A stretch of DNA of 64,000 bases, taken from assembly GCF_000479045.1 (NCBI RefSeq), contig NZ_KI518214.1, forward strand, positions 1 through 64,000, given 5' to 3'. The DNA is from Cetobacterium somerae ATCC BAA-474. Lineage in GTDB: Bacteria > Fusobacteriota > Fusobacteriia > Fusobacteriales > Fusobacteriaceae. The translations under genes and the position numbers were made by a program. Positions 8,486-16,602 of the stretch are shown here, one piece after another. The notes beneath the pieces are model-generated. The model had not been told where the DNA came from, searched no databases, and saw only the letters and a list, made by a program, of their open reading frames with translations. How positions within the stretch are numbered: position 1 is the stretch's first letter; every line of letters starts with the position of its first letter.

Positions 8486-9019
8486 ATGAAAAAAATGTTA
8501 GTAGCATTAAGTATTTGTGTAGGTCTTTTAACAGGATGTACTGGAGGTTCAGATTCAGATTATATTGAAACTGTAAAACAACTATCTTTTGACAATGGTG
8601 TAATAGTAGAAAATATTGTGAGAGAAAAATTAACAGGAGCAGAGTTTCAAGGCTTAAATGGAGACAAAGTCCGAATTGATAAGGGGCTAGCAGTATTTGA
8701 TGGAACAGGAGCATATATTTTTCTATTAAAAGGTATGGAAGGAAAAATTCAAGAGTTAGCATCAAATGCAAGTGTTGTACCAGTAGTTATAGGAAGTAAT
8801 GATATAAAATGGGAAGTTGAAGGAGAGACAAAAAAAGGTAAGATAATTAAGGCTAAAACAGAAAAAGCAGTAGTTAAAATATCAACTGAGCAAGATGGAG
8901 ATTATATTAAGTTATATTCAGATAGTATAAAAACATTTAATGGGAAAACAGGAAAAGCAATATCAGATAAAGAGTTGAAAAATTACAATCAATTAAATAA
9001 TATGCTGATGGCTGAATAA
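8486..9019 (+). CDS. Secreted lipoprotein of unknown function
   Basis: A 177-aa protein whose start (MKKMLVALSICVGLLTGC) is a classic lipoprotein signal with lipobox LTGC, so the mature protein would be anchored by Cys18. The rest is beta-rich with no recognised domain (EGETKKGKIIKAKTEKAVVK). The ATG at 8486 has GGAGGG 8 nt upstream and gives a proper signal peptide, so it is preferred over a start at 8471. It is the first of four tightly spaced genes whose products are all exported or in the membrane. Confidence 0.7.
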   Translation: MKKMLVALSICVGLLTGCTGGSDSDYIETVKQLSFDNGVIVENIVREKLTGAEFQGLNGDKVRIDKGLAVFDGTGAYIFLLKGMEGKIQELASNASVVPVVIGSNDIKWEVEGETKKGKIIKAKTEKAVVKISTEQDGDYIKLYSDSIKTFNGKTGKAISDKELKNYNQLNNMLMAE

Positions 9020-9033
9020 GAGGAGGAGAAAAA

Positions 9034-9534
9034 ATGAGAAAAGCGATTGTACTATTATTAGTAATGCTATCTATGGCAATTTATGGAGAAGAGATTGAGT
9101 TTTCAACTTTGAAAGAAAGTAATGGAATCTATTATTCAAATGGACAAAAGTTTACAGGAAAAGCAGTAATAAAATCTCCAGATGGTAAAATAGTAAAAAT
9201 GGAAGAGTTTAAAAATGGTGAAAAAGATGGAATTATAAAAGTGTATTATACAAATGGTAATTTAAAATTTGAAATAGAGGTTAAGAAAAATAAACAAGAG
9301 GGAATAACTAAAACATACTATGAAAGTGGAAAATTAGAAGGTAAAATGCAATTTACAAATGGAGAATTAGATGGGGATGATATTTCATATTATGAAAATG
9401 GACAAGTTAAATCTAAAGCTAAATATGAAAACGGAAAACTTAATGGAAGAATGAAAATTTATAACCCCAAAGGAAAAATTATAAGTGAAGGTATTTTTGA
9501 AAATGGAGAGCTTATATCTGAGGTAAAATATTAG
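9034..9534 (+). CDS. Secreted MORN-repeat (YwqK-like) protein
   Basis: A 166-aa protein with an N-terminal signal peptide (MRKAIVLLLVMLSMAIYG) followed by about five tandem MORN_2-type repeats of 20-24 residues (FKNGEKDGIIKVYYTNGNLK, YENGQVKSKAKYENGKLNGR). The family is widespread in Fusobacteriaceae and includes the YwqK-type antitoxin-like proteins, whose repeats form a binding surface. It is 14 bp downstream of the lipoprotein gene with a strong SD. Possibly it binds or neutralises a partner encoded alongside (inference). Confidence 0.75.
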   Translation: MRKAIVLLLVMLSMAIYGEEIEFSTLKESNGIYYSNGQKFTGKAVIKSPDGKIVKMEEFKNGEKDGIIKVYYTNGNLKFEIEVKKNKQEGITKTYYESGKLEGKMQFTNGELDGDDISYYENGQVKSKAKYENGKLNGRMKIYNPKGKIISEGIFENGELISEVKY

Positions 9535-9549
9535 GAAGGAGACTAAATT

Positions 9550-10086
9550 ATGAAAAGAATAATAGTATGTGTTCTAGTTATAATATCCACACTATCTTAC
9601 AGTGAAGGACAAGCTAAAAAAAGAGTTGGTCTTTTGTCTGAAAAACAAATGGAAAGTTTGAAAGAAAAAATGAGTAACCTTTTTTCCAAAGAGGATAATT
9701 TAGATCAGATGATAACTAAACTAAAAAAAGGTGAATTAGGTTATAAAGCTATTTCAACAGAAGAGAATGAAAACTCTTTAAAAATGAAGTTTGTAGTAAA
9801 TGACAAAGTTTTACACTACGTTATTTATAAAAATAAAAAATCGTATGAAAAAGATTTAAATAGCTTTCTAAAAGACGATTTCTTTACGCATCTAAAAGAA
9901 GAGTCTTTTGATAAAAACTATAAATTAATAATGCTAGATCCAGTTATATCATCTCCTACATATGGAAAGTGGTATGCTATTGTAGGGCAAAATCAAATTA
10001 TAAAAGCATCTGGAGACGATTTTGATTCAGCTAAAACTAACATTGATGAATTTTACGATAGATTGAAAAAATTAGGAGGAAAATAA
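9550..10086 (+). CDS. Secreted protein of unknown function
   Basis: A 178-aa protein with a short signal peptide (MKRIIVCVLVIISTLSYSEG). It is lysine-rich and helical, with no recognised motif. It lies 15 bp after the MORN-repeat gene and one base before the next ATG, so the four-gene cassette is clearly an operon. It may be a periplasmic effector or partner of the MORN-repeat protein; there is no direct evidence. Confidence 0.6.
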   Translation: MKRIIVCVLVIISTLSYSEGQAKKRVGLLSEKQMESLKEKMSNLFSKEDNLDQMITKLKKGELGYKAISTEENENSLKMKFVVNDKVLHYVIYKNKKSYEKDLNSFLKDDFFTHLKEESFDKNYKLIMLDPVISSPTYGKWYAIVGQNQIIKASGDDFDSAKTNIDEFYDRLKKLGGK

Positions 10087-10087
10087 A

Positions 10088-10456
10088 ATGGGAATCTGGA
10101 TATTTGTATTATCTTTAATTGGTGCTGTTTTAGCTTTTGTACAAAACGATATTTCAACTACAGGGATGGCAATATATATAGCTATAACTATTTTATTAAT
10201 AAATGTAGCTATGGGAAACATAGCTGAAGTTATTAGGAGAACATGTTCACCAGATACAGTTTATTATAATAAAACATCTGAACTGATAAAAACGAAAATA
10301 TTTTGGAGTGTGGGAATTCATGCAGGAGCAGTGTTTTTGGGAACATTCTTTGGATTAGGAATACTTGTACGTTTTAATTGGTGGCAAATTTTAGTAGTAC
10401 TAATACTAGCAGTAGTAATAGCTTTAGTTTGTGGAGCGATGAATCAACAAGATTAA
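10088..10456 (+). CDS. Integral membrane protein, about 4 TM segments
   Basis: A 122-aa very hydrophobic protein with membrane segments near residues 3-20, 25-45, 73-92 and 96-116, and a short polar loop (RRTCSPDTVYYNKTSE). No family is recognised. It is the last gene of the secreted cassette, starting 1 nt after the previous stop, and is followed by a strong terminator. Confidence 0.6.
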   Translation: MGIWIFVLSLIGAVLAFVQNDISTTGMAIYIAITILLINVAMGNIAEVIRRTCSPDTVYYNKTSELIKTKIFWSVGIHAGAVFLGTFFGLGILVRFNWWQILVVLILAVVIALVCGAMNQQD

Positions 10457-10465
10457 TAAGAGTTT

Positions 10466-10498
10466 AAAAGAGAAGTCCTTAAAAACTTCTCTTTTTTG
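10466..10498 (+). terminator. Rho-independent terminator
   Basis: An 11-bp stem AAAAGAGAAGT / ACTTCTCTTTT is followed by TTTTG. It ends the secreted cassette operon. Confidence 0.85.
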
Positions 10499-10505
10499 TT
10501 TAAAT

Positions 10506-10578
10506 CCATTTAAAGTCTCTAGTTATGGTATATTCACTACATAATACTAGAACGTCGATTGTAGGGTACTTTAAATGG
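10506..10578. repeat. Nested inverted repeat just past the putative rep gene
   Basis: Outer arms CCATTTAAAGT (10506-10516) and ACTTTAAATGG (10568-10578) are perfect complements 51 nt apart. Inside them CTAGTTATG pairs with CATAATACTAG, apart from a 2-nt bulge. No T-run follows on either strand, so it is not a terminator. Its place beside the stop codon of the minus-strand putative replication gene suggests an origin, a nick site or an RNA structure. Confidence 0.5.
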
Positions 10579-10605
10579 CTTTATAGGGTATTTTAATAGT
10601 AGATT

Positions 10606-11628
10606 CTATTCAAACTTATAATATTCAACTAAGCTCTTTGCCATTTTAATAAATTCTTTGTCAGCATCAATATGACATCCATAAAACTCCATGTGTCGTT
10701 CTTTAACATACTCTTTTATTCTTTGAAAAGCTGTGTCATAAGAAGAAGATTTTGAATAAAATTTCTTGAGAGCTATTTTTAAGCTTTTTAAAGTAAATTT
10801 ACAATTATATTTTTCAGCTATTAATAATCTTTTATTTTTATAGTTCTTTAAATGTTTAAGCCATATTTTAGATTCATTTATTTGAATATCCGTCAATAAA
10901 TCACCAAACTCTAAATTTCCTCTTTCAGAAAGTTTAGCATCAAATAAATTTTTAAATAGGTAATTTAAATAATCATCCTTATATTCATTAAAAATATCAA
11001 AGTCAATAAATTCATCCAAAGTCATAGGGGCTCGTTTAATTCGCTTTGATACCTCTATTCTAATTCTTCTAGGTAAATCAGGGTGGTTTTTAAGTATAGA
11101 TTTATAGTTGTAGTTATGAGAATCCTTAAACCTCTTGTCTTGATTATAAATAACAATCTTGCTATTGCAATTTTTTAAAGTAGTAGAGTTAGCAAAAGTT
11201 AAAGTTTCTATTTTATCTTCTGTAAATTCATTAATAGATTTAACTAAAAAGCTCTCATTATTTTTAGCAAAAATTTGAGCCATTTTATAAAAAATATGCT
11301 TGTACCCTGAGAACTTCATATTTTTAGGCATATAATATGTGAATGGAATATCAACTCTTAAAATTCTAATTTCTAAATCCTCCTTTGGTCTAAGTTTGTT
11401 TAAAATTCTATAAATTTTATAATTGCACTCATGTGGAATGTTACTATCCATAACTAAGTAAGCATTACTGTCATCCATAAATTTAGGGTATGAAATTTTA
11501 AGGATAATAGCATTATCCGAATCCCTTTTAGCTCTAGTCACTTTTAAAAATTTATGTCGCTCAATTGATTTAATCTCCTTGTCTGTAAATTTTGCTTCTG
11601 ATTTAATTTTGATGCTTATTGTATCCAT
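10606..11628 (-). CDS. Putative phage/plasmid replication initiator (gene II/X-like)
   Basis: A 340-aa basic protein. Two short segments recall the filamentous phage gene II/X (Phage_CRI / Phage_X) rolling-circle initiators: LRILRVDIPFTYYM near 90-100 and LPRRIRIEVSKRIKR near 195-205. I cannot place the catalytic Tyr with confidence. It is the only minus-strand gene in the left island and is flanked on both sides by strong inverted repeats, as expected for a replicon. AGGAGG-like bases (TCGGAGG) precede the ATG. Alternatives are a plasmid Rep of another family or an uncharacterised phage protein. Confidence 0.4.
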   Translation of the reverse strand: MDTISIKIKSEAKFTDKEIKSIERHKFLKVTRAKRDSDNAIILKISYPKFMDDSNAYLVMDSNIPHECNYKIYRILNKLRPKEDLEIRILRVDIPFTYYMPKNMKFSGYKHIFYKMAQIFAKNNESFLVKSINEFTEDKIETLTFANSTTLKNCNSKIVIYNQDKRFKDSHNYNYKSILKNHPDLPRRIRIEVSKRIKRAPMTLDEFIDFDIFNEYKDDYLNYLFKNLFDAKLSERGNLEFGDLLTDIQINESKIWLKHLKNYKNKRLLIAEKYNCKFTLKSLKIALKKFYSKSSSYDTAFQRIKEYVKERHMEFYGCHIDADKEFIKMAKSLVEYYKFE

Positions 11629-11670
11629 AAAAACCTCCGATTATTTTGTATTCAAAGTATTGTTATGGTT

Positions 11671-11712
11671 TTTTAACAAAATAAAAAAACCGCTCATCAA
11701 GTGAGCAGTTTT
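11671..11712 (-). terminator. Minus-strand terminator in the leader of the rep-like gene
   Basis: On the minus strand a stem AAAC.GCTCA / TGAGC.GTTT is followed by TTTTTTTATTTTG. The T-run is on the minus strand only. It lies about 45 bp upstream of the start of the minus-strand gene, so leftward transcripts from 11.7-12.6 kb would stop here unless anti-terminated. Confidence 0.7.
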
Positions 11713-11883
11713 CAAAAATGGAATTTTGATATAAAATTAATAAACCTTGATAAACCCCTCTAAAACCTTGTATAACAGCCAAAGTGGTAAAAGTAAAAAA
11801 TATTTTTAAAAGTTTTAAAATCAACTCACTATAAATCAGTGTACATATAATTATAACTAAACATACAAATCATAGTTAATATT

Positions 11884-11983
11884 AATAATAATTATTGCTG
11901 ATACCTTAGTACAGCAATAAAGGAATTGCTAGAGACACGTAGTACTAAAACGCAGTGGCGATATAGCAATTACGATTATTATT
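11884..11983. ncRNA. Three-way-junction element, copy 1
   Basis: Outer stem AATAATAAT (11884-11892) / ATTATTATT (11975-11983) encloses two hairpins. Hairpin A is ATTGCTG / CAGCAAT with loop ATACCTTAGTA (11901-11911). Hairpin B is AATTGCTA (11924-11931) / TAGCAATT (11964-11971), with a large loop containing AGTACTAAAACG. The loops can pair: TTAGTAC of loop A is the perfect complement of GTACTAA in loop B. The strand of function is unknown; it could act as RNA or as ssDNA. See copy 2. Confidence 0.5.
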
Positions 11984-12041
11984 ATATATCTTAATAAACT
12001 AAATTAAAGTTCAAGATTTTTTAATTTGAGATAATTATATA

Positions 12042-12083
12042 TAATCTAGTGACAATTCCCGAAGGGGATTGGAACTAGTATTA
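12042..12083. repeat. Hairpin between the two junction elements
   Basis: CTAGT / ACTAG encloses CAATTCCC-GAA-GGGGATTG, an 8-bp stem with one T-G pair and a 3-nt loop. It is G/C-rich for this region. It has no clear T-run on either side. Confidence 0.5.
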
Positions 12084-12122
12084 ATATAATATATATAATA
12101 ATATAGATATAGTATATTTTAC

Positions 12123-12231
12123 TTATAATAATTATGTTAATACCTTAGTATTACATAATAGTGATTTACGTATAGTGTTATGGAGTACCAAACGTAATAA
12201 CACACTCTTTTAGTAAATCACGGTATTATAA
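12123..12231. ncRNA. Three-way-junction element, copy 2
   Basis: Same architecture as copy 1, with different stem sequences. The outer stem is TTATAATA (12123-12130) / TATTATAA (12224-12231). Hairpin A is ATTATGT / ACATAAT around the same loop core ATACCTTAGTA (12140-12150). Hairpin B is GTGATTTAC / GTAAATCAC (12161-12169, 12213-12221), with an inner stem GTGTTAT / ATAACAC and loop GGAGTACCAAACGTA. Stems differ while loops are kept, which is the signature of a selected structure. Confidence 0.5.
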
Positions 12232-12549
12232 TAAAATCTTAATGAAATAATACAAGAATAGAAAAACATTCAAATCTCTATTTAAAAGCCAAAAATAAGC
12301 ACCTATGGATATTTTACCAATAAAGTCCATGAAGTCGATTTAAACCCACTTTAAATCAATTCTAGAGGCATTATTTTAACAACTAGCCAGTATATTTAAA
12401 ATATAAAATTCAATTGAAAAAGCATTAGATTTTAACAACAACATTTTGTAATTAAGAAACACATTTAGAATTGTCAAATAAGAGAATAAGAAAAACCAAG
12501 ACTTCAAGATGTTATGATATATGTATAAATTATACTGTATCTTATTAAG

Positions 12550-12578
12550 TTATTACCTATACAAAGTATAGGTAATAA
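12550..12578. repeat. Perfect 13-bp inverted repeat with AAA loop
   Basis: TTATTACCTATAC / GTATAGGTAATAA, 13 bp without mismatch around AAA. It lies between the junction elements and the HU promoter. It may end rightward transcription weakly, bind a dimeric protein, or belong to the replication structures. The bases between 12232 and 12549 show nothing I can name. Confidence 0.6.
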
Positions 12579-12656
12579 AAATATATTTGTCAAGGTTAAA
12601 ATAATGAAAAGTATGTTATTTTATTTTTGATGGAAATTTATAATTTATAGAATCTC

Positions 12657-12685
12657 TTGAAAAAACTAAAGTTATGAACTATACT
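12657..12685 (+). promoter_or_regulatory. Sigma-70-type promoter of the HU gene
   Basis: TTGAAA at 12657-12662, a 17-bp spacer, and TATACT at 12680-12685. The ATG follows about 40 nt downstream of the -10 with SD AAAGGGGAG. Confidence 0.65.
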
Positions 12686-12726
12686 CTAGTAAAAATGTTA
12701 AACTAACTAATAAAGGGGAGATAACT

Positions 12727-13005
12727 ATGACTAAACAAGAGTTTATAGCTTTATATCAAGAGAAAATGGAAATAACAGGAAAGAAGGAAGCTGAGAGATT
12801 AGTAAATGGATTCTTTTCAACTATAGAAGAGGTTTTAGTAAAAGGTGACGATTTATCGGTATTAGGATTTGGAAAATTTGAAACTACAACTCAATCAGCA
12901 AGAACTTGTAGAAATCCACAAACAGGAGAAGAAATAAAAGTACCAGAGAAGAAAGTAGTTAAATTTAGAGTTGGGAAAAGTTTAGCTGAAAAAGTAGCAA
13001 AATAA
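12727..13005 (+). CDS. hup: HU-family DNA-binding protein
   Basis: A 92-aa nucleoid protein that bends and compacts DNA as a dimer. The family pattern is clear: N-terminal helices (TKQEFIALYQEKMEITGKKE), GFGKFE, the DNA-binding arm with the NPQTGEEIKVPEKK segment, and the C-terminal helix KFRVGKSLAEKV. Length is normal for HU. It has its own promoter and terminator, so it is a single-gene unit. HU often helps replication and transposition of mobile elements, so its place beside the rep-like locus may be functional (inference); it could also be a chromosomal paralogue. Confidence 0.93.
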   Translation: MTKQEFIALYQEKMEITGKKEAERLVNGFFSTIEEVLVKGDDLSVLGFGKFETTTQSARTCRNPQTGEEIKVPEKKVVKFRVGKSLAEKVAK

Positions 13006-13016
13006 TATATTTATAG

Positions 13017-13052
13017 AAATAGTTGGTATGTGATGTATCAACTATTTTTTTA
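13017..13052 (+). terminator. Rho-independent terminator of HU gene
   Basis: Stem AAATAGTTG / CAACTATTT followed by TTTTA. Confidence 0.8.
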
Positions 13053-13132
13053 TTGCAGATTTAATGAAAAATGAGTTAATATAAAGGACAATCTAATTTT
13101 ATATTCATTTGAATAACTAAATACTAAAAGAG

Positions 13133-13162
13133 TAACAGAGCTAGAACTCTGTTATTTTTTTA
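13133..13162 (+). terminator. Terminator-like hairpin before the lipase operon
   Basis: TAACAGAG / CTCTGTTA with a CTAGAA loop and a T7 tail, 28 bp before the first start codon of the next operon. No gene lies between it and the HU terminator, so it may be an attenuator in the leader of the lipase operon. Confidence 0.6.
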
Positions 13163-13189
13163 GTAATTAAAGAATTGAAAGGGGTATTT

Positions 13190-14071
13190 ATGACAAAGAA
13201 TAGAAAAATTTTGATAGGAATAATTGGAACTGCTCTTTTTGGAATAGTTTTTTCATTTATTCAAAAACCTCTCAATAATAGAAAAGTATTGAATGTAATA
13301 CGAAAAGAAATCCCAGATGATAACTTTTATTTTATTAGAGGATTAGATAGAGATAGAAGTTTAAGTACAAATATACGATATAGGGGTATTGTATATAGTG
13401 ATAAGTTAAAACAAGCTGAATCTTTTAGTGGTATTCAAGTTGCTTTGGAAGATATGGACGAACTGTGGAAATATAAAGAATCATTTAAAAGACAATATGA
13501 AGGAGCATTAGCTTATCCTTTAGCAACAGCTCCAATGAAGGAGAATGCTAAAAAAATATTTGGTAATGATATTATAGTCTATGTGGACTTTCCTATGATT
13601 TGGGATTTAAAAGCTCAAACAGAATTTGTAGAAAATAATATAGGAAAAGAAACAGATCAAATAGCCAATATGACAGGATATATAGATGTATTTGTTGATG
13701 ATATTACAAAAGTGGATATTGATGAATATAAAAAGAAACTTTTTGATCTTCATCAAACTTTATATAAAACTTATCATATTGACGCAATACTTTATATGAA
13801 TTTAAGAGATAGAAAATATTTAACTTATGAAAAAATAGACTCTAATATATTTTATATTTTTAGAAACGAACCTAAAGTAATAGAATTATTAAAAAAATAT
13901 AAGGAAAATGGGAATTTAAATGTCGTTGAAATTGGATATTTAACAAATTATTTTGTAGCTCCGTTTAGAAACTACACGCTTCCTAGAATAAAATTTGAAA
14001 TTACATACAAACGAAATGATTATAAAAAAGTTAATGTTATACTTCCAAAGGAGATGAAAAAAAATGATTAA
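13190..14071 (+). CDS. Membrane-anchored protein of unknown function, upstream of lipase
   Basis: A 293-aa protein with one N-terminal membrane segment (about residues 8-26, ILIGIIGTALFGIVFSF) and a large outer domain rich in Tyr, Lys and Asp, with no recognised motif. The ATG at 13190 (SD AAAGGGG) is preferred over a TTG at 13175. Its last 8 bases overlap the start of the lipase gene (ATGATTAA), so the two are translationally coupled. That coupling and the single membrane anchor fit an immunity or partner protein for the lipase, but this is inference. Confidence 0.6.
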   Translation: MTKNRKILIGIIGTALFGIVFSFIQKPLNNRKVLNVIRKEIPDDNFYFIRGLDRDRSLSTNIRYRGIVYSDKLKQAESFSGIQVALEDMDELWKYKESFKRQYEGALAYPLATAPMKENAKKIFGNDIIVYVDFPMIWDLKAQTEFVENNIGKETDQIANMTGYIDVFVDDITKVDIDEYKKKLFDLHQTLYKTYHIDAILYMNLRDRKYLTYEKIDSNIFYIFRNEPKVIELLKKYKENGNLNVVEIGYLTNYFVAPFRNYTLPRIKFEITYKRNDYKKVNVILPKEMKKND

Positions 14072-15863
14072 AGATATTGAATTTGCTTTCTTTTCACAAT
14101 TATCATATTTGAATTGGAATAATTTAAATAATATTGATTTCAAAACTATTGAATCTTACAAGGATAAAAAATTTATGAGTTTTTTAAATAGTGATGATAT
14201 TTGGAATGAAATAAAAATAAACAATTTAGAACCTATAAATTCTCCTAATGGGATTCCTATGTATCAAGAAGAAGACAAAAGACTTTTGGGAGTTTTTGGA
14301 ATAGAAACTGAGTCCGTTATAGATGAAAAAAATAAAAAGCAAACTAAAATAAAACCTTTATATAATTTTGATGGATGGCAATTTATATACAGTGCTGATA
14401 AAACAAAATTATACAAAGATAAATATAACTTAGATGATGTTGAGGATGATGGATTTTTTGCGTGTGCTTTTATGAAAGATGATGATATTGTTATTGCTTA
14501 TCGTGGTACAGAAATAACAATAAAAGATTTTTTAACTGATTTAGAAATTGGATTTTTAAATAATAATCACTCTCAATTAGTTAGCACACATCTTTTTTTA
14601 GAATATATAAAATCACTTTATCCAAATGTTGCAGATAATAATATACATTTAACAGGACATAGTTTAGGTGGATGTCTTGCTCAATATGCTTTTATTTCTA
14701 GTGATAAAAAACATAAAACGATTACATGGAATGCATTAGGAGTTGGAAAATACCGAAATATTTTTAAAATAACTGCATTAGAAGCAAATGAAAACACTAT
14801 GAGTTATTTAAAAAAATTATCGAATCATCTTCATATTACAGAAACTGCTCAAAAAATTGTAAGTGAATTTATTACAAAAGATGAGAATATTATGTTAAAA
14901 ACAGAAGAAGAGGATAAAATAAAATTATATAATATAATTAATAATGGAATTCAAAGAAATCCATTTTATGAAGTTGATTTAAACTCTAAAATTAAATCAA
15001 TTTCTTTAGACATTTATTGGTATTTTAAAAGTGTTTTCAAAATACAAAGTTCTCTAAATAAAGCTTCTGAAAATATAACAAATTATTTTAACGCTTTAGA
15101 TTGGACAGCTAATATTCAAACAAGAGAAGGACGTTGTATTGAGGTTTTAACGGGAACTGAAGCTTCAAATGAATCAACTAATGATACAATGAAAAGAGTA
15201 ATATCTGAAATGTGTAAACTAAATTTAGTTGATATTAAGTTTAATGGAATTAAATCTCCAGAGGTCAAAGTTTTTCCTTACCACGGTGTTAATGACTTCT
15301 TATTATATATGGATTCTAACGGTATGATTCAAGCAGGAAAATATAATATAATCTTTACTAAGAATTTAGTAAAAACTTTATATAACTATGTTAAAAAAAC
15401 CGATTCCAAAAGAAAAGGTACTGATAAATATTTGGATATATTTGTTAAAGGAACAAGCAATAAAACTGAACAAGTTAAACCCTTTGATAAGTTTCATATG
15501 ACTTGTAGTAGGGCGAAACTTTTTGGTCCTAAAATATCAATCATTAGTGAAGCAAACGTTAAATATGTAACATCAGCTATTGAATCTTTAAAACCATGTG
15601 TTGAAGAATATATTAATTATAGGGAATACTCAAAAGAAGAAAAAGAAAAAAATTTTCCAGAAATAGCGGTTTATACAATCGGTCATTTGTCAAATGTGGA
15701 TAATTTAGCAGGGATACAAGGTGGAGAACCTACACAACTTATAAAAATAGAGAAACCTGAACCAAAAGAAGAGGAGCCAGTTGCTAAAGTACAACCAAAA
15801 GAAGAAGATAAATATACAATTAAAGAGGGAAATGCAACTGTAACAATCCATCATTTATGCTAA
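14064..15863 (+). CDS. Lipase (class 3)-domain protein, possible toxin/effector
   Basis: A 599-aa protein with a class 3 lipase alpha/beta-hydrolase fold. AYRGTE at 145-150 forms the oxyanion-hole side, and GHSLGG at 198-203 is the nucleophile elbow (Ser200). A later His in FPYHGVNDF is a candidate catalytic His. No signal peptide is visible, so export would need a dedicated route or the enzyme acts inside. The C-terminus has a Pro/Glu/Lys linker (KPEPKEEEP, VQPKEED) and ends in TVTIHHLC. Uncoupled lipases of this type are often antibacterial or phospholipid-degrading effectors; the flanking uncharacterised genes are then candidate partners. Base composition matches its neighbours. Confidence 0.75.
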   Translation: MIKDIEFAFFSQLSYLNWNNLNNIDFKTIESYKDKKFMSFLNSDDIWNEIKINNLEPINSPNGIPMYQEEDKRLLGVFGIETESVIDEKNKKQTKIKPLYNFDGWQFIYSADKTKLYKDKYNLDDVEDDGFFACAFMKDDDIVIAYRGTEITIKDFLTDLEIGFLNNNHSQLVSTHLFLEYIKSLYPNVADNNIHLTGHSLGGCLAQYAFISSDKKHKTITWNALGVGKYRNIFKITALEANENTMSYLKKLSNHLHITETAQKIVSEFITKDENIMLKTEEEDKIKLYNIINNGIQRNPFYEVDLNSKIKSISLDIYWYFKSVFKIQSSLNKASENITNYFNALDWTANIQTREGRCIEVLTGTEASNESTNDTMKRVISEMCKLNLVDIKFNGIKSPEVKVFPYHGVNDFLLYMDSNGMIQAGKYNIIFTKNLVKTLYNYVKKTDSKRKGTDKYLDIFVKGTSNKTEQVKPFDKFHMTCSRAKLFGPKISIISEANVKYVTSAIESLKPCVEEYINYREYSKEEKEKNFPEIAVYTIGHLSNVDNLAGIQGGEPTQLIKIEKPEPKEEEPVAKVQPKEEDKYTIKEGNATVTIHHLC

Positions 15864-15883
15864 AATTAAGGAGATAACAGATT

Positions 15884-16495
15884 ATGAAAGCAAGATTATA
15901 TATTTTAAATGGAGATATTGGAGTAGAGTTAAAAGAGTTGTCAGCAATAGAAAAAGAAGATATACTAATATCTAGTGATGAAATTTCTTCATATACGATA
16001 AAATATGACCCTATAGATAGTAAAGCTGAATGTAATGTTCCAGTTAATGTATCATATATTATAAAAGGAAAAATTATATCAGAAGTAAAAGACACAGAAA
16101 AAAAGAATAGTGATTTTTTACTTGGTAACACAGAGTTTGATAGTTCTTGGAGTAAAATTCCACAAAATTATTATGACGATGTAAGGAAGTTAGTGACTAC
16201 TACATATTCTGGTTTAAATTTATCTCCAGAGACTTTAAACGATAACGTAACTAAATTGAATTCAAGAAATCTAATAAAATTAAAATATTGGATGGAAGCT
16301 TTCTTTAAAGTTCCAGAAAGAACAGCAATATTGGAACTTATTAAAAATGGTTATACAGAACTACATGTGTTAGAAAATGCCTATGCATATTTACTTGAAG
16401 AAAAAGGAACTACGGGTGATGGTAATGGGGAATTTAATTTAGTAATCAAACAAAAGAAAAGATTTGATAAAAAATATATTGTGAGTATATCATAA
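15884..16495 (+). CDS. Hypothetical 203-aa protein after the lipase
   Basis: A soluble protein with no signal or membrane segment and no recognised family. The N-terminal 70 residues look beta-rich (ARLYILNGDIGVELKEL, CNVPVNVSYIIKGKI); the C-terminal half is helical (KLKYWMEAFFKVPERTAIL). It follows the lipase stop by 20 bp with SD AAGGAGA. Candidate roles are a carrier, chaperone or immunity protein for the lipase. There is no direct evidence. Confidence 0.55.
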   Translation: MKARLYILNGDIGVELKELSAIEKEDILISSDEISSYTIKYDPIDSKAECNVPVNVSYIIKGKIISEVKDTEKKNSDFLLGNTEFDSSWSKIPQNYYDDVRKLVTTTYSGLNLSPETLNDNVTKLNSRNLIKLKYWMEAFFKVPERTAILELIKNGYTELHVLENAYAYLLEEKGTTGDGNGEFNLVIKQKKRFDKKYIVSIS

Positions 16496-16602
16496 AAGGA
16501 GTTGATCTAAATGATTAATATTAAGTAGAGTAAGTATTAACTAATTAAAAATAATTTGACTAGTCTTTAGATAAGAGTAGCAGATGTTAAGAAGGAGGAT
16601 TT

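Noticed and set aside
11884-12231. Integron attC sites or tRNA genes
   Set aside because: No RYYYAAC/GTTRRRY simple sites and no cloverleaf anticodon arm; the fold is a three-way junction with conserved loops.
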